Part shown: positions 1 to 7,124 of the stretch, one piece after another
Layout: every line of letters begins with the position of its first letter
How positions within the stretch are numbered: position 1 is the first letter of the stretch
From: BMS3B sp964501105
Lineage (GTDB): Archaea; Hydrothermarchaeota; Hydrothermarchaeia; Hydrothermarchaeales; BMS3B
Assembly: GCA_964501105.1 (NCBI GenBank)
Contig: CAZCRG010000029.1
Span: forward strand, 1-17,588
DNA: 17,588 bases
Direction: 5' to 3'
Translations under genes and position numbers: made by a program
The notes under the pieces: model-generated
The model's input: only the letters and a program-made list of their open reading frames with translations
The model's database searches: none
Told to the model about the DNA's origin: nothing

Positions 1-98
1 CATAAAAAAATCCACAACGCCGTACACCACCAGGCACTAATTATTCGGCGACACGAAACCCCTGCATCACTGCACAATCCCTTCCAGGTTCCCCCCAC
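1..98. other. Anomalous left edge upstream of surface-protein gene
   Basis: The frame of the downstream gene is open from base 6, but the residues it encodes here (rich in Pro, Arg and Thr) show none of the Asn/Gly/Tyr-rich beta-helix pattern that starts abruptly after about base 120. No hydrophobic signal peptide is encoded in any of the three forward frames, and no ribosome binding site precedes TTG 99 or ATG 105. The stretch is probably a rearrangement junction, low-quality contig end or unrelated flank, so the gene that follows is likely 5'-truncated. Confidence 0.4.
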
Positions 99-3000
99 TT
101 GACGATGGAGAAATGGACAGCTACAGGCAATGATGTGGGTATATACATCTACGCCTCACCCGGCAGCAGAATACTCAACAGCACCCTCTCAGGAAATGAC
201 AATGGCATATACCTCTACTACTCTCAGGGGAGTTCCCTCTCCAACAACTACATAGGCACCAGCAGTGATACTGGCATTGAAGTTTACAGGTCAAACAACA
301 CCACGCTCTATGAAAATACCCTCTACAACAACACAATTAATGGAATCTACATGGAATCTTCAAATGAAAGCAGGATATACAGAAACAACCTCACAGCCAA
401 TAAAAATGGAGTTTATGCCGTTGAATCCTGGCATATAAATATAACAGATAATTTCGCAGATGCCAGTGGAAATCTTGGAATAAAGAGCAGGGGAGGCTAT
501 GTCCTGATAGAGAACAACACAATATATGGAGGTGCTGATGGAATTGAAGTTGAAATATCAGAGTTCACACAGGTAAGGAACAACACCATTATAAACAACA
601 CAGCCACAGGAATCTCAGTTGACACAGGCTCAAAGAACTGCACAGTTGAGAACAACCACATTGAAACCCAGTCCTCTTCTTTCAGCGGTATATACATTAA
701 TGGTTACAACAACACCATTCAATTCAATGAAGTTGAGGGTTATGAAGACGGCATACTCCTGAGTACTGGAAATGGCAACCTTATTAGAAACAACTCTCTT
801 TTAAAATGCGTTAATGGTTTATATCTGAACTATGCCACGGGGAACGTCCTGAAGGAGAATAAAGTTGAGAACTCCAGTGAAGATGGAATCATATTGGGTT
901 ATTCCCAGAACAATGAGCTGACAGGAAATAAAATAATAAACAGCGGCAAACACATTGTCAACTTCTATGGAAATGCCTCCCACTGTACCAACACTCTGAT
1001 AAACAACACAGATTCCAGCGGCAGAGAGATAGCCCTTTACTATAGTGCGGTAAACCTCTCAGACAAAACTCTCGCCCAGCTTGTGCTGTGCAATGCCAGC
1101 CATTCCACAATAAATAATCTCACAGTTGAGGACACCCCCACAGGAATATTAATGTTTGCCACAGATTTCTCCAGCTTCAGCAATATAAAAATCTTCAGCA
1201 CACACACTGGTGTGGAATCTTATTACTCTGACAACAACACCTTTGAAAACTCTGAGATAACAGGCAACAACTACTGCTTCTACATGAAAAAGGACTCCTC
1301 AAATATTCTCAGAGGGATGAAAGTTCACTCCTGCAATTACGGAATATATATCAATGAATCCTGGAGCAATCATATATACAACAACATTTTCAACACAACC
1401 AGTGGAAAGCCCGGGATTGAAGCAGGCACCAACTACTGGAACACTTCAAAACAGGCGGGAGTAAATATAATTGGTGGAAGCTATCTTGGAGGGAACTACT
1501 GGGCAAAGCCAGATGGCTCTGGCTATAGTGAGAACTGCGCCGATGCAGATTCAGATGGCATCTGCGACTCTCCCTACAATCTCACAGCCGACTGGAAGAA
1601 TGTTGACTACCTGCCCCTTACAGCAGTTGTAGATACAACCCCGCCAGCTCTTGCCTTTGTATATCCCACGCCTTCTGATAACACCACCTCAAACCTGAGC
1701 TACCTGTTCATAAACATAACCTCCAGTGAGAATCTTCATAGTGCAGTACTTGAGTGGAATGGCACAAATATCTCCATGTCAGGAAGCGGAAAGAACTGGT
1801 ATAAGAATATAACAAATCTGAGCGATGGTGTTTACTATTACAGGGTCTATGGTGGAGATTTTGCAGGGAACTGGAATTCCACAGATTTAAGAAAAATTGC
1901 AATCAGCCTGCCAGTAGATAAAACACCGCCTGCTATTACTCTAATCTCTCCAGCCAGCAGGATCTACACATCAAAGACAATCAGTCTAAAAGTTTATGCA
2001 GATGAACAGATTTCAGCCTGGTGGTACTCCTTGAACAATGGTGTTAACACAAGCTTCACTCCCAACACAACAATAACAGCTTCAGAAGGAGCAAACCACC
2101 TGATTGTTTACGCCAGCGACACCTCTGGTAATGTGAACAAAACAGAAGTTTATTTCACAGTTGACACCACCCCACCTGAAATTACAATAATCTCACCTGA
2201 GAATAAAACCTATGGAAGAAACTCTGTTGAGATAAATGTGTCTGCAACTGATATAAATGGCATAGACAGTGTGATAGCTGAAGTCATGACAACTCCAGTA
2301 AATATAACACTTACTCAAAATGGGAGCTACTATACAGGGAGTGTTTCAAATCTAAGTGATGGTCAACATTATATGAGGATATACGCCAGCGACACTTCAG
2401 GCAATATTAATTCCACTCAGCTGGTTTACTTCAGTATAGACACTATACCTCCACACATTACTATATACTCCCCACAGAATAGAACTTATAACATCTCCTC
2501 ACTTTCCCTTAATTTATCTTCCAGTGAGAATATCTCTACCTGGTGGTATTCTCTTGACAACGGAGCAAATGTTAGCTTCATACCCAACACCACTCTGAGT
2601 AATCTGAGCATTGGTATGCATGAGATTAAAGTATATGCCAGTGACACCTGGGGGAACACAGACTTTACAGTTGTTGTATTTACTGTTAATACCACTGTAT
2701 ATTCAGATACCACAAAGCCATCTATGAGTTTTGTCTCGCCAACTCCAGTCAACAACAGTGTGCAAAACTCTCGCCTGATATATGTGAACATAACAGCAGA
2801 TGAACCTCTTGATTCTACCTGGCTTGAAATCTGGAATTCAACCTTCTCTGGCAACTACACACTCAACGGCTCAGGTAAAAGCTGGTATATCAACTTCACA
2901 AATCTCCAGCAGGGCACCTATTATTACAGAGTGTGGGGTAATGATACCTCTAACAACACAAATTCCACTGAAATCAGAACTCTGACCATAGACATTACTT

Positions 3001-4172
3001 CCCCCTCTATAACTCTACTCTCACCTTTAAATACCGCTCACTTTGATTCCTCAGGGGGAGTGAATATAAGTATTTTAGTAGGTGAGAATCTGAGCAGGGC
3101 ATGGGCAGAGGTTTCGGGAATAGTTGTAAACCTCACGGGACCAGGAAACTTCTGGCAGGCGAACATAAGCCTCAGCCAGGGTAAGTACACACTAAGAGTA
3201 CATGCCACAGATCTTGCAGGAAATACAAACACCTCTTCTCCAGTTACTTTCTATGTGGTAAAGCACACACAATCCAATCTTACTTCAATCCAGGGCAATA
3301 ACACCATGGTGATTATAAACACAACTGATGTGGCTATAGAGGTTACAGCCTCTTCCAATACCACCCTTGGTTTAAAGGCTTCAGTTTCAGGCTTCTCCCT
3401 TGGTGCTATAGTACTAAACAGAACAACAACCCTGGGTGAGGTGGATAGAGGCATAAAGTATGTTGAAATCACAAATACCACACCTGTGCAGAATATAAGC
3501 AGAGTTAGAATAGAAATCCACTTCAACTCTTCTGAAATAACAGGAATAGATGCAAACACAGTATCTATCTTCTACTGGAATGGTACAGCATGGATAAACA
3601 CCTCCAGGTATGTAAACAGAACAATTCCAGACGATAAAGGTGGACTCAGGGTGTATGAGGCAGGAAGATATTACAACTCCACCACAGGCACAGGCTATGT
3701 GTATGCAGTAATAAATCACACAAGTGTCTTTGGTATTGGCGGAAATATAGCGGTTAGCCCCACTTCACCTGCTCTGGCTGGAGGCGGGAGCTATACACCT
3801 GAAGCAGTGCTACTTGCAAATTCAATAGATTTAAGTCTGGCGGAAGAACTTATAAAAATAATGAGGGAAAGAGGAATTAAGCTGTATATAACAGATGCCC
3901 ACAACTTCACACAATATTCCAGGAAAAACTATATAATAATTCTGGGTGGTCACAGAGCCTATGAGGGCATAGGAGAAATTGTATCAAAAATAACAACTGA
4001 ACAGGAAAAGGAAGAAATCCTTAAGGGGAGTCTGTTCTCAGTAAAGAAGAGTGTTTTCAGGACAGGAGGAGTGGTTTACATCTTTGCAGGAAAGGATAGA
4101 GAAATTACAAGAAGAGTCTGGAAGGAGAATATTCAGAAAGTGGCAACCACAATAAGGTATAACTGGAACTGA
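99..4172 (+). CDS. Large surface protein: beta-helix, six Ig-like modules, C-terminal surface domain (5'-truncated)
   Basis: About 1357 residues are visible. Residues ~10-490 are NosD/PbH1-type right-handed beta-helix repeats (recurrent N-x-I/L, GIYL and N-N-T-I patterns), closed by a D-x-D-x-D-G-I-C-D-S-P-Y segment typical of NosD-like proteins. Residues ~511-1053 hold six Ig-like modules, most opening with a (D)TxPP-like boundary at about 511, 606, 688, 780, 870 and 963. Residues ~1053-1230 form an Asn/Thr-rich domain seen in methanogen surface proteins. The last ~120 residues (IIILGG, then VVYIFAGKDRE) resemble cell-wall-binding or S-layer-associated domains. N-glycosylation sequons are very frequent. 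It is presumably an exported adhesin or cell-envelope protein, but no signal peptide is present, so the N-terminus is missing and the start given is only nominal. No PGF-CTERM-like tail or terminal membrane helix is seen. Confidence is high for the class and low for the exact role. Confidence 0.8.
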   Translation: MTMEKWTATGNDVGIYIYASPGSRILNSTLSGNDNGIYLYYSQGSSLSNNYIGTSSDTGIEVYRSNNTTLYENTLYNNTINGIYMESSNESRIYRNNLTANKNGVYAVESWHINITDNFADASGNLGIKSRGGYVLIENNTIYGGADGIEVEISEFTQVRNNTIINNTATGISVDTGSKNCTVENNHIETQSSSFSGIYINGYNNTIQFNEVEGYEDGILLSTGNGNLIRNNSLLKCVNGLYLNYATGNVLKENKVENSSEDGIILGYSQNNELTGNKIINSGKHIVNFYGNASHCTNTLINNTDSSGREIALYYSAVNLSDKTLAQLVLCNASHSTINNLTVEDTPTGILMFATDFSSFSNIKIFSTHTGVESYYSDNNTFENSEITGNNYCFYMKKDSSNILRGMKVHSCNYGIYINESWSNHIYNNIFNTTSGKPGIEAGTNYWNTSKQAGVNIIGGSYLGGNYWAKPDGSGYSENCADADSDGICDSPYNLTADWKNVDYLPLTAVVDTTPPALAFVYPTPSDNTTSNLSYLFINITSSENLHSAVLEWNGTNISMSGSGKNWYKNITNLSDGVYYYRVYGGDFAGNWNSTDLRKIAISLPVDKTPPAITLISPASRIYTSKTISLKVYADEQISAWWYSLNNGVNTSFTPNTTITASEGANHLIVYASDTSGNVNKTEVYFTVDTTPPEITIISPENKTYGRNSVEINVSATDINGIDSVIAEVMTTPVNITLTQNGSYYTGSVSNLSDGQHYMRIYASDTSGNINSTQLVYFSIDTIPPHITIYSPQNRTYNISSLSLNLSSSENISTWWYSLDNGANVSFIPNTTLSNLSIGMHEIKVYASDTWGNTDFTVVVFTVNTTVYSDTTKPSMSFVSPTPVNNSVQNSRLIYVNITADEPLDSTWLEIWNSTFSGNYTLNGSGKSWYINFTNLQQGTYYYRVWGNDTSNNTNSTEIRTLTIDITSPSITLLSPLNTAHFDSSGGVNISILVGENLSRAWAEVSGIVVNLTGPGNFWQANISLSQGKYTLRVHATDLAGNTNTSSPVTFYVVKHTQSNLTSIQGNNTMVIINTTDVAIEVTASSNTTLGLKASVSGFSLGAIVLNRTTTLGEVDRGIKYVEITNTTPVQNISRVRIEIHFNSSEITGIDANTVSIFYWNGTAWINTSRYVNRTIPDDKGGLRVYEAGRYYNSTTGTGYVYAVINHTSVFGIGGNIAVSPTSPALAGGGSYTPEAVLLANSIDLSLAEELIKIMRERGIKLYITDAHNFTQYSRKNYIIILGGHRAYEGIGEIVSKITTEQEKEEILKGSLFSVKKSVFRTGGVVYIFAGKDREITRRVWKENIQKVATTIRYNWN

Positions 4173-4402
4173 TTGCAATAGAAAGTATCCAGAGAATATC
4201 TTATATGTGCTCTCCTGCCTTCCCGACTCCTTTTTTAGTTATAATTATACAGTAACATACAGACAGCCTTCAGGTACAGACAGGAGAATTAAATTGGATA
4301 TCTCTGCCGTCCAAGGGTTATCATATTATAGGGCTATAAGCCGACTATTTGAGGTAGTTTGTAATATTTGATGTATGTAACTGAAGTGGCAAAGTTAGGT
4401 AA
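4173..4402. other. Intergenic stretch without a gene
   Basis: No convincing open reading frame, tRNA or rRNA is seen. The stretch holds a T-run after the surface-protein gene, a 9-bp direct repeat (tacagacag at 4258-4266 and 4275-4283) and a weak inverted pair (tctcctg 4211-4217, caggaga 4281-4287). It ends at the first copy of the 27-bp repeat. Confidence 0.5.
4229..4240 (+). terminator. Possible T-rich terminator of surface-protein gene
   Basis: A run of six T (4231-4236) lies about 60 bases after the stop codon at 4172. Archaeal transcription commonly ends in T-runs without a hairpin. The assignment rests on position and composition only. Confidence 0.3.
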
Positions 4403-4429
4403 TAAAATCAGAGTTTTGAGGATTTAAAG
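4403..4429 (+). repeat. 27-bp direct repeat, copy 1 (CRISPR-repeat-like)
   Basis: This is identical over 27 bases to 6990-7016, in the same orientation, 2587 bp apart. It starts taaaatcagag and ends ggatttaaag. The ends resemble archaeal CRISPR repeats of the type GTTAAAATCAGA...GGATTGAAA(G/T), but here the expected 5' GTT is replaced by AAT. AAATC and GATTT arms could form a short 5-bp stem. No second repeat unit or spacer follows, so it is not a CRISPR array. Confidence 0.75.
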
Positions 4430-4471
4430 GAGGCAGACTGACCTATAAATAACTTATAAAATTCATATTGC

Positions 4472-4720
4472 CTATTTTTTGTGAAGTGCCTCAAGCACCT
4501 TCTTTTTAATATTTGGACTGTTCTCTAATATATCAACGATCTGTTCGGCACTCAATATTTTCTCTTTTTTTTCTTTTTCAATCTTTTCCCTAAAATGATA
4601 CAGGGACAACCTTATTATGTCTGCAACATTTCCATAATATCCTTCTTCTACAAGCTCATCAAGCCACTTTTTTAAACCAACTGGTATTCTCACATTCACG
4701 TTTACCTTATGTGAGCCCAT
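4472..4720 (-). CDS. Ribbon-helix-helix (CopG/ParD-like) regulator
   Basis: An 82-residue protein. The N-terminal KVNVNVRIPVGLKKWLDELV segment (beta strand then helix A), followed by Gly-Tyr-Tyr-Gly and NVADIIRLSLYHF (helix B), is the ribbon-helix-helix DNA-binding fold of CopG, Arc and ParD-type repressors. The rest (~residues 45-82) is charged helix, perhaps for oligomerisation or partner binding. ATG 4720 is preferred over an upstream in-frame start at 4783 because homology begins right after it and a TATA-like tatttat lies about 27 bases upstream on this strand, giving a near-leaderless transcript. It is divergent from a second ribbon-helix-helix gene at 4828, and the shared spacer contains repeated TTACATA motifs. 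No toxin gene is adjacent, so an antitoxin role is unsupported. A local repressor is more likely. Confidence 0.75.
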   Translation of the reverse strand: MGSHKVNVNVRIPVGLKKWLDELVEEGYYGNVADIIRLSLYHFREKIEKEKKEKILSAEQIVDILENSPNIKKKVLEALHKK

Positions 4721-4818
4721 GTAACAATATTCTTTCAATTGTGATAAATATGTTTGCATACTTTTTGTTACATATTCTTTCAAAAACTTTACACGTTGTT
4801 ATTACATATTATTACATA
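4719..4818. promoter_or_regulatory. Divergent promoter region with repeated TTACATA motifs
   Basis: TTACATA occurs at 4768-4774, 4802-4808 and 4812-4818, with an inverted ATGTAA at 4719-4724. The last two direct copies are exactly 10 bp apart, one helical turn, as expected for ribbon-helix-helix dimers binding side by side. The region separates two divergent ribbon-helix-helix genes, so autoregulation is a reasonable inference. Confidence 0.4.
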
Positions 4819-4827
4819 GGTGGTCTT

Positions 4828-5010
4828 ATGCAGCCTGTTAAACTGCAAATAAAAAACAGGAATATAAACTTCAGGGCACCTGCTCAGCTTGTTGAGGAAT
4901 TATATAATATGATTGAGAAGGGGGAGGCAAGAAATCTAAGTGATGCTGTAAGAGTGGCTCTTGATAGATATTTTAGAGAATGTGGAAGGAGGGAGAGTTG
5001 TGGTAGATAG
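4828..5010 (+). CDS. Small ribbon-helix-helix regulator heading cytochrome operon
   Basis: A 60-residue protein with a beta strand (KLQIKNRNINFRAP), helix A (AQLVEELYNMIEKG) and helix B (NLSDAVRVALDRYFREC): the complete Arc/CopG-type ribbon-helix-helix fold and little else. ATG 4828 follows an aggtggt Shine-Dalgarno site at 4818-4824. An upstream in-frame start at 4711 would add a hydrophobic, non-conserved leader and is rejected. Its last 11 bases overlap the GTG start of the triheme cytochrome gene, so the two are translationally linked. It probably controls its own operon and perhaps the divergent gene at 4472-4720. Two cysteines near the C-terminus (CGRRESC) are not diagnostic. Confidence 0.75.
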   Translation: MQPVKLQIKNRNINFRAPAQLVEELYNMIEKGEARNLSDAVRVALDRYFRECGRRESCGR

Positions 5011-6502
5011 GTTGAGTGGTTTGGTGTTTCTTCTGCTATTTACTATTAATATCGTCCATGCACAGAACTTACACGGTATTGGATTGTGTGACAACTGCCA
5101 TGAAGCTCCTGATCTCGACTTTATAAGGTCAGGTGGACATAAGTTAGCCTTTGAGAAGTTTGAAGGACACAATACTTTCTGTCAGAACTGTCATATTGCT
5201 GAGGAGTGTTCATCCTGCCATCCTCCACCTGAGATTGTATTCCCATCCACCACGCCTACCGCCGGTGGAGGAGGTGGAGGTATTGGAGGAGTCACTTACA
5301 CGGGGAATTACGATGTGGATGTTTACATAGACATGCCAGCGGTTGCTTATCAGGGAGATAGTGTTAGTGTGGCTGTCACTGTTGTCAACACAGGCAGCGA
5401 TACACTTCCTTTTCCTTCGGTGTATCTCCACTTTCTAGGGCTTGAGGATTCCAGAGACTATGCTGTTAATGAGCTTGACACAATACCTCCTGGGGGAAGC
5501 ACCACCACCTACTTCACAATAAATGTTAAAAACTCCGCTCCACCAGGTGATTATCAGATAGAGGTTACTGTTGAGCAGTGTGAGGAACCAGCTTTTTGTG
5601 GTCCTGCTGCGTGGAGTGAGAGTTTCTATACATCCCTTACAGTTGAGAAGTCTGTGGTTCCTCCTCAGGCTGTGGTCTCTACCGACAGATATGAATATAC
5701 GGTAGGGGATAGCGGACAGGCTATAGTAGAAATAACCAATCCCTCCGAGGGCAGTATGGGAATCTGCAACCTCTACTTAACTCTTGGTGGAATGGACTTG
5801 GCTTCCTCTCCGGGATTCTATCTCCTCTCTCAGGAAATTAAAACTGTGTATATAGACTTTGTGGTTCCCGGAGATATTCTTGGTGTTCAGGAACTGGGCG
5901 TTGACATCCAGTATGGAGAGGACTGTAGTGGATACGCTCAGGGGGTGCCAGCACAGGTCAGGATAATCTCATCCCCATCCTCCCCACACACTCCAGAGTA
6001 TACACCACCTCAAACTCCAGAATATACAACTGCACAACCACAGGCTCCATCACAGATAGAAGCAGGACGTGAAAATGGTTATGAAACCTATGAAGTAACC
6101 CGGAGAGTTGAAAGTGAGAAGGTTTCAATAGAACCAAGCCTCTCCGAAAGGAAGTCTGTGCAATCCAAACAAAAATCACCTGAGCATGCAAACTGCATAA
6201 TAAAGCTGTCCTCAAGTCCCACAAATGTAAGAGTTTACGTCGATGGAGTCTACAAGGGAGATACTCCTTTTGAGGGTGAAGTGGACTGTAGGAGCCACAC
6301 TGTCCGTGTAGAAAAAGAGGGATATGAGCCCTGGGAAGACAAGGCAGATTTTGCAGAAACTAACAAATATGACAAATCTATTACACTTACAAAGTCAAAA
6401 ACCTTAGAAGTCGAAGGATATAGGGTAGATGAAATGTATTTCACTGTTGTTCCAGTAGCACTTGGTATAATTGGATTTCTAATTAAACTATTGAGGGGAT
6501 AA
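5000..6502 (+). CDS. Membrane-anchored triheme cytochrome c with CARDB-like and PEGA domains
   Basis: A 500-residue exported protein. Residues 1-21 are a signal peptide (positive MVDR, hydrophobic VFLLLFTINIV, cleavage near H-A|Q). Three heme c motifs follow: CDNCH 30-34, CQNCH 61-65 and CSSCH 70-74, with His25, His47 and His57 as possible distal ligands. A Pro/Thr stretch and six consecutive Gly (~80-96) lead to two CARDB-like beta-sandwich domains (~103-205 and ~219-320), a Pro/Thr/Gln linker (~323-352), a charged stretch, a PEGA domain (~398-468, YVDGVYKGDTPF) and a C-terminal membrane helix (~479-497). It likely faces outward and passes electrons at the cell surface; the electron partner is unknown. 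GTG 5000 is chosen because an aggaggga Shine-Dalgarno site lies just upstream and the start sits at the signal peptide. The next gene starts one base after its stop. Confidence 0.8.
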   Translation: MVDRLSGLVFLLLFTINIVHAQNLHGIGLCDNCHEAPDLDFIRSGGHKLAFEKFEGHNTFCQNCHIAEECSSCHPPPEIVFPSTTPTAGGGGGGIGGVTYTGNYDVDVYIDMPAVAYQGDSVSVAVTVVNTGSDTLPFPSVYLHFLGLEDSRDYAVNELDTIPPGGSTTTYFTINVKNSAPPGDYQIEVTVEQCEEPAFCGPAAWSESFYTSLTVEKSVVPPQAVVSTDRYEYTVGDSGQAIVEITNPSEGSMGICNLYLTLGGMDLASSPGFYLLSQEIKTVYIDFVVPGDILGVQELGVDIQYGEDCSGYAQGVPAQVRIISSPSSPHTPEYTPPQTPEYTTAQPQAPSQIEAGRENGYETYEVTRRVESEKVSIEPSLSERKSVQSKQKSPEHANCIIKLSSSPTNVRVYVDGVYKGDTPFEGEVDCRSHTVRVEKEGYEPWEDKADFAETNKYDKSITLTKSKTLEVEGYRVDEMYFTVVPVALGIIGFLIKLLRG

Positions 6503-6503
6503 G

Positions 6504-6968
6504 ATGCTCAAATTGTCTGAGGATGAAGATATAATATTAGAGATACATCCAAGTTTCAAGCCAGCTTATCTGAAGGCTGTAATGGGGGCATTACTTTTGA
6601 TTTTTAGTGCATATTTACATAAGCCAACGAATGAAATATACAAAAACATAGGTTTTATATCTTATTTATCTGGGGCGATACTGGTAATGCTGGCATTATC
6701 AGAAATTGCAGTTAATAAACGCACGTCCTATCTTATAACCAATTTACGTGTGATAAAAAAGTATAAGTCTCCAATACAACTTAAAATTAAGGAGATACCA
6801 ATAAACAAAATACGAAGTGTAGAAATTATGAGGGATTTTTGGGAAGGTGTTTTAAAACTTGGGCATGTGATTGTAGCAAGCGGTACTGGAAAGCAGTTCA
6901 ACATAAAAATGAAAAACATAGACAACCCGGAAGAAGTTGCACAAAAAATCAGAACTTTATTGATATAA
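6504..6968 (+). CDS. Membrane protein with bacterial PH domain (YdbS-like)
   Basis: A 154-residue protein. Two hydrophobic segments (~22-39 and ~48-68) are followed by a cytoplasmic PH-like domain (~72-154) with the typical TSYLITNLRVI strand pair, an INKIRSVEI strand, a GHVIVAS strand and a final helix (NPEEVAQKIRTLL). This is the DUF304/bPH_2 architecture of YdbS/YdbT-like proteins, whose biochemical role is poorly defined. It starts one base after the stop of the triheme cytochrome gene, so the two are almost certainly co-transcribed. A role in membrane placement or assembly of the cytochrome is inference. Codons here look more A/T-rich than in the operon that follows. Confidence 0.75.
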   Translation: MLKLSEDEDIILEIHPSFKPAYLKAVMGALLLIFSAYLHKPTNEIYKNIGFISYLSGAILVMLALSEIAVNKRTSYLITNLRVIKKYKSPIQLKIKEIPINKIRSVEIMRDFWEGVLKLGHVIVASGTGKQFNIKMKNIDNPEEVAQKIRTLLI

Positions 6969-6987
6969 ACATTTCTAAAATCCCTTA

Positions 6988-7016
6988 GTTAAAATCAGAG
7001 TTTTGAGGATTTAAAG
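6988..7016 (+). repeat. 27-bp direct repeat, copy 2, in a 29-nt CRISPR-repeat-like unit
   Basis: Bases 6990-7016 are identical to 4403-4429. Here two more bases match a CRISPR consensus, giving a 29-nt unit beginning GTTAAAATCAGA and ending GGATTTAAAG. Repeats known from Methanothermobacter and Archaeoglobus begin GTT(A/G)AAATCAGA and end GGATTGAAA(T/G). The centre differs and is one base shorter. No further unit occurs 60-75 bases to either side, so this is a solitary repeat. Confidence 0.75.
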
Positions 7017-7043
7017 AAAACAAATAATTATTCAGCAGCAAAC

Positions 7044-7089
7044 CTGTCAATAGAGTACAACTGGGGCTGTCAATATACAACAACTCTGG
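7044..7089 (+). promoter_or_regulatory. Tandem 23-bp direct repeat upstream of mevalonate operon
   Basis: Units 7044-7066 and 7067-7089 match at 18 of 23 positions; each begins ctgtcaata and shares acaact. They abut head to tail, directly upstream of the TATA box at 7093. That is where an archaeal activator would bind. A regulator site is inferred from position and repetition. Confidence 0.45.
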
Positions 7090-7090
7090 A

Positions 7091-7100
7091 AAATATATAA
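7091..7100 (+). promoter_or_regulatory. TATA box of the ubiX operon
   Basis: The A/T-rich box aaatatataa is preceded by purine-rich gga, which could serve as BRE. Its centre is about 28 bases before ATG 7125, and no Shine-Dalgarno site lies between, so the first gene of the operon is probably translated from a leaderless or near-leaderless transcript. Confidence 0.6.
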
Positions 7101-7124
7101 AAGCAACAGAGCATAAATATTGCT

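Noticed and set aside
2486..2854. Minus-strand open frame in the surface-protein gene
   Set aside because: It is a by-product of the repetitive Asn/Thr-rich coding strand with no recognisable domain.
4211..4287. Inverted repeat tctcctg/caggaga as a hairpin or element end
   Set aside because: The arms are only 7 bp with a 63-base loop, within chance expectation.
4711..4827. N-terminal extension of the second ribbon-helix-helix protein
   Set aside because: The added residues are hydrophobic and unlike the family, they cover the divergent promoter, and ATG 4828 has a proper Shine-Dalgarno site.
4961..4999. TTG 4961 as start of the triheme cytochrome gene
   Set aside because: It would add 13 residues coded inside the preceding gene ahead of the signal peptide, and GTG 5000 has the better ribosome site.
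4472..5010. Toxin-antitoxin module
   Set aside because: Both small proteins are ribbon-helix-helix regulators and no RelE/ParE, PIN or other toxin-like gene is adjacent.
4403..7016. CRISPR array
   Set aside because: Only two repeat copies exist, 2.6 kb apart with protein genes between them; no unit-length spacers and no cas genes are in the window.
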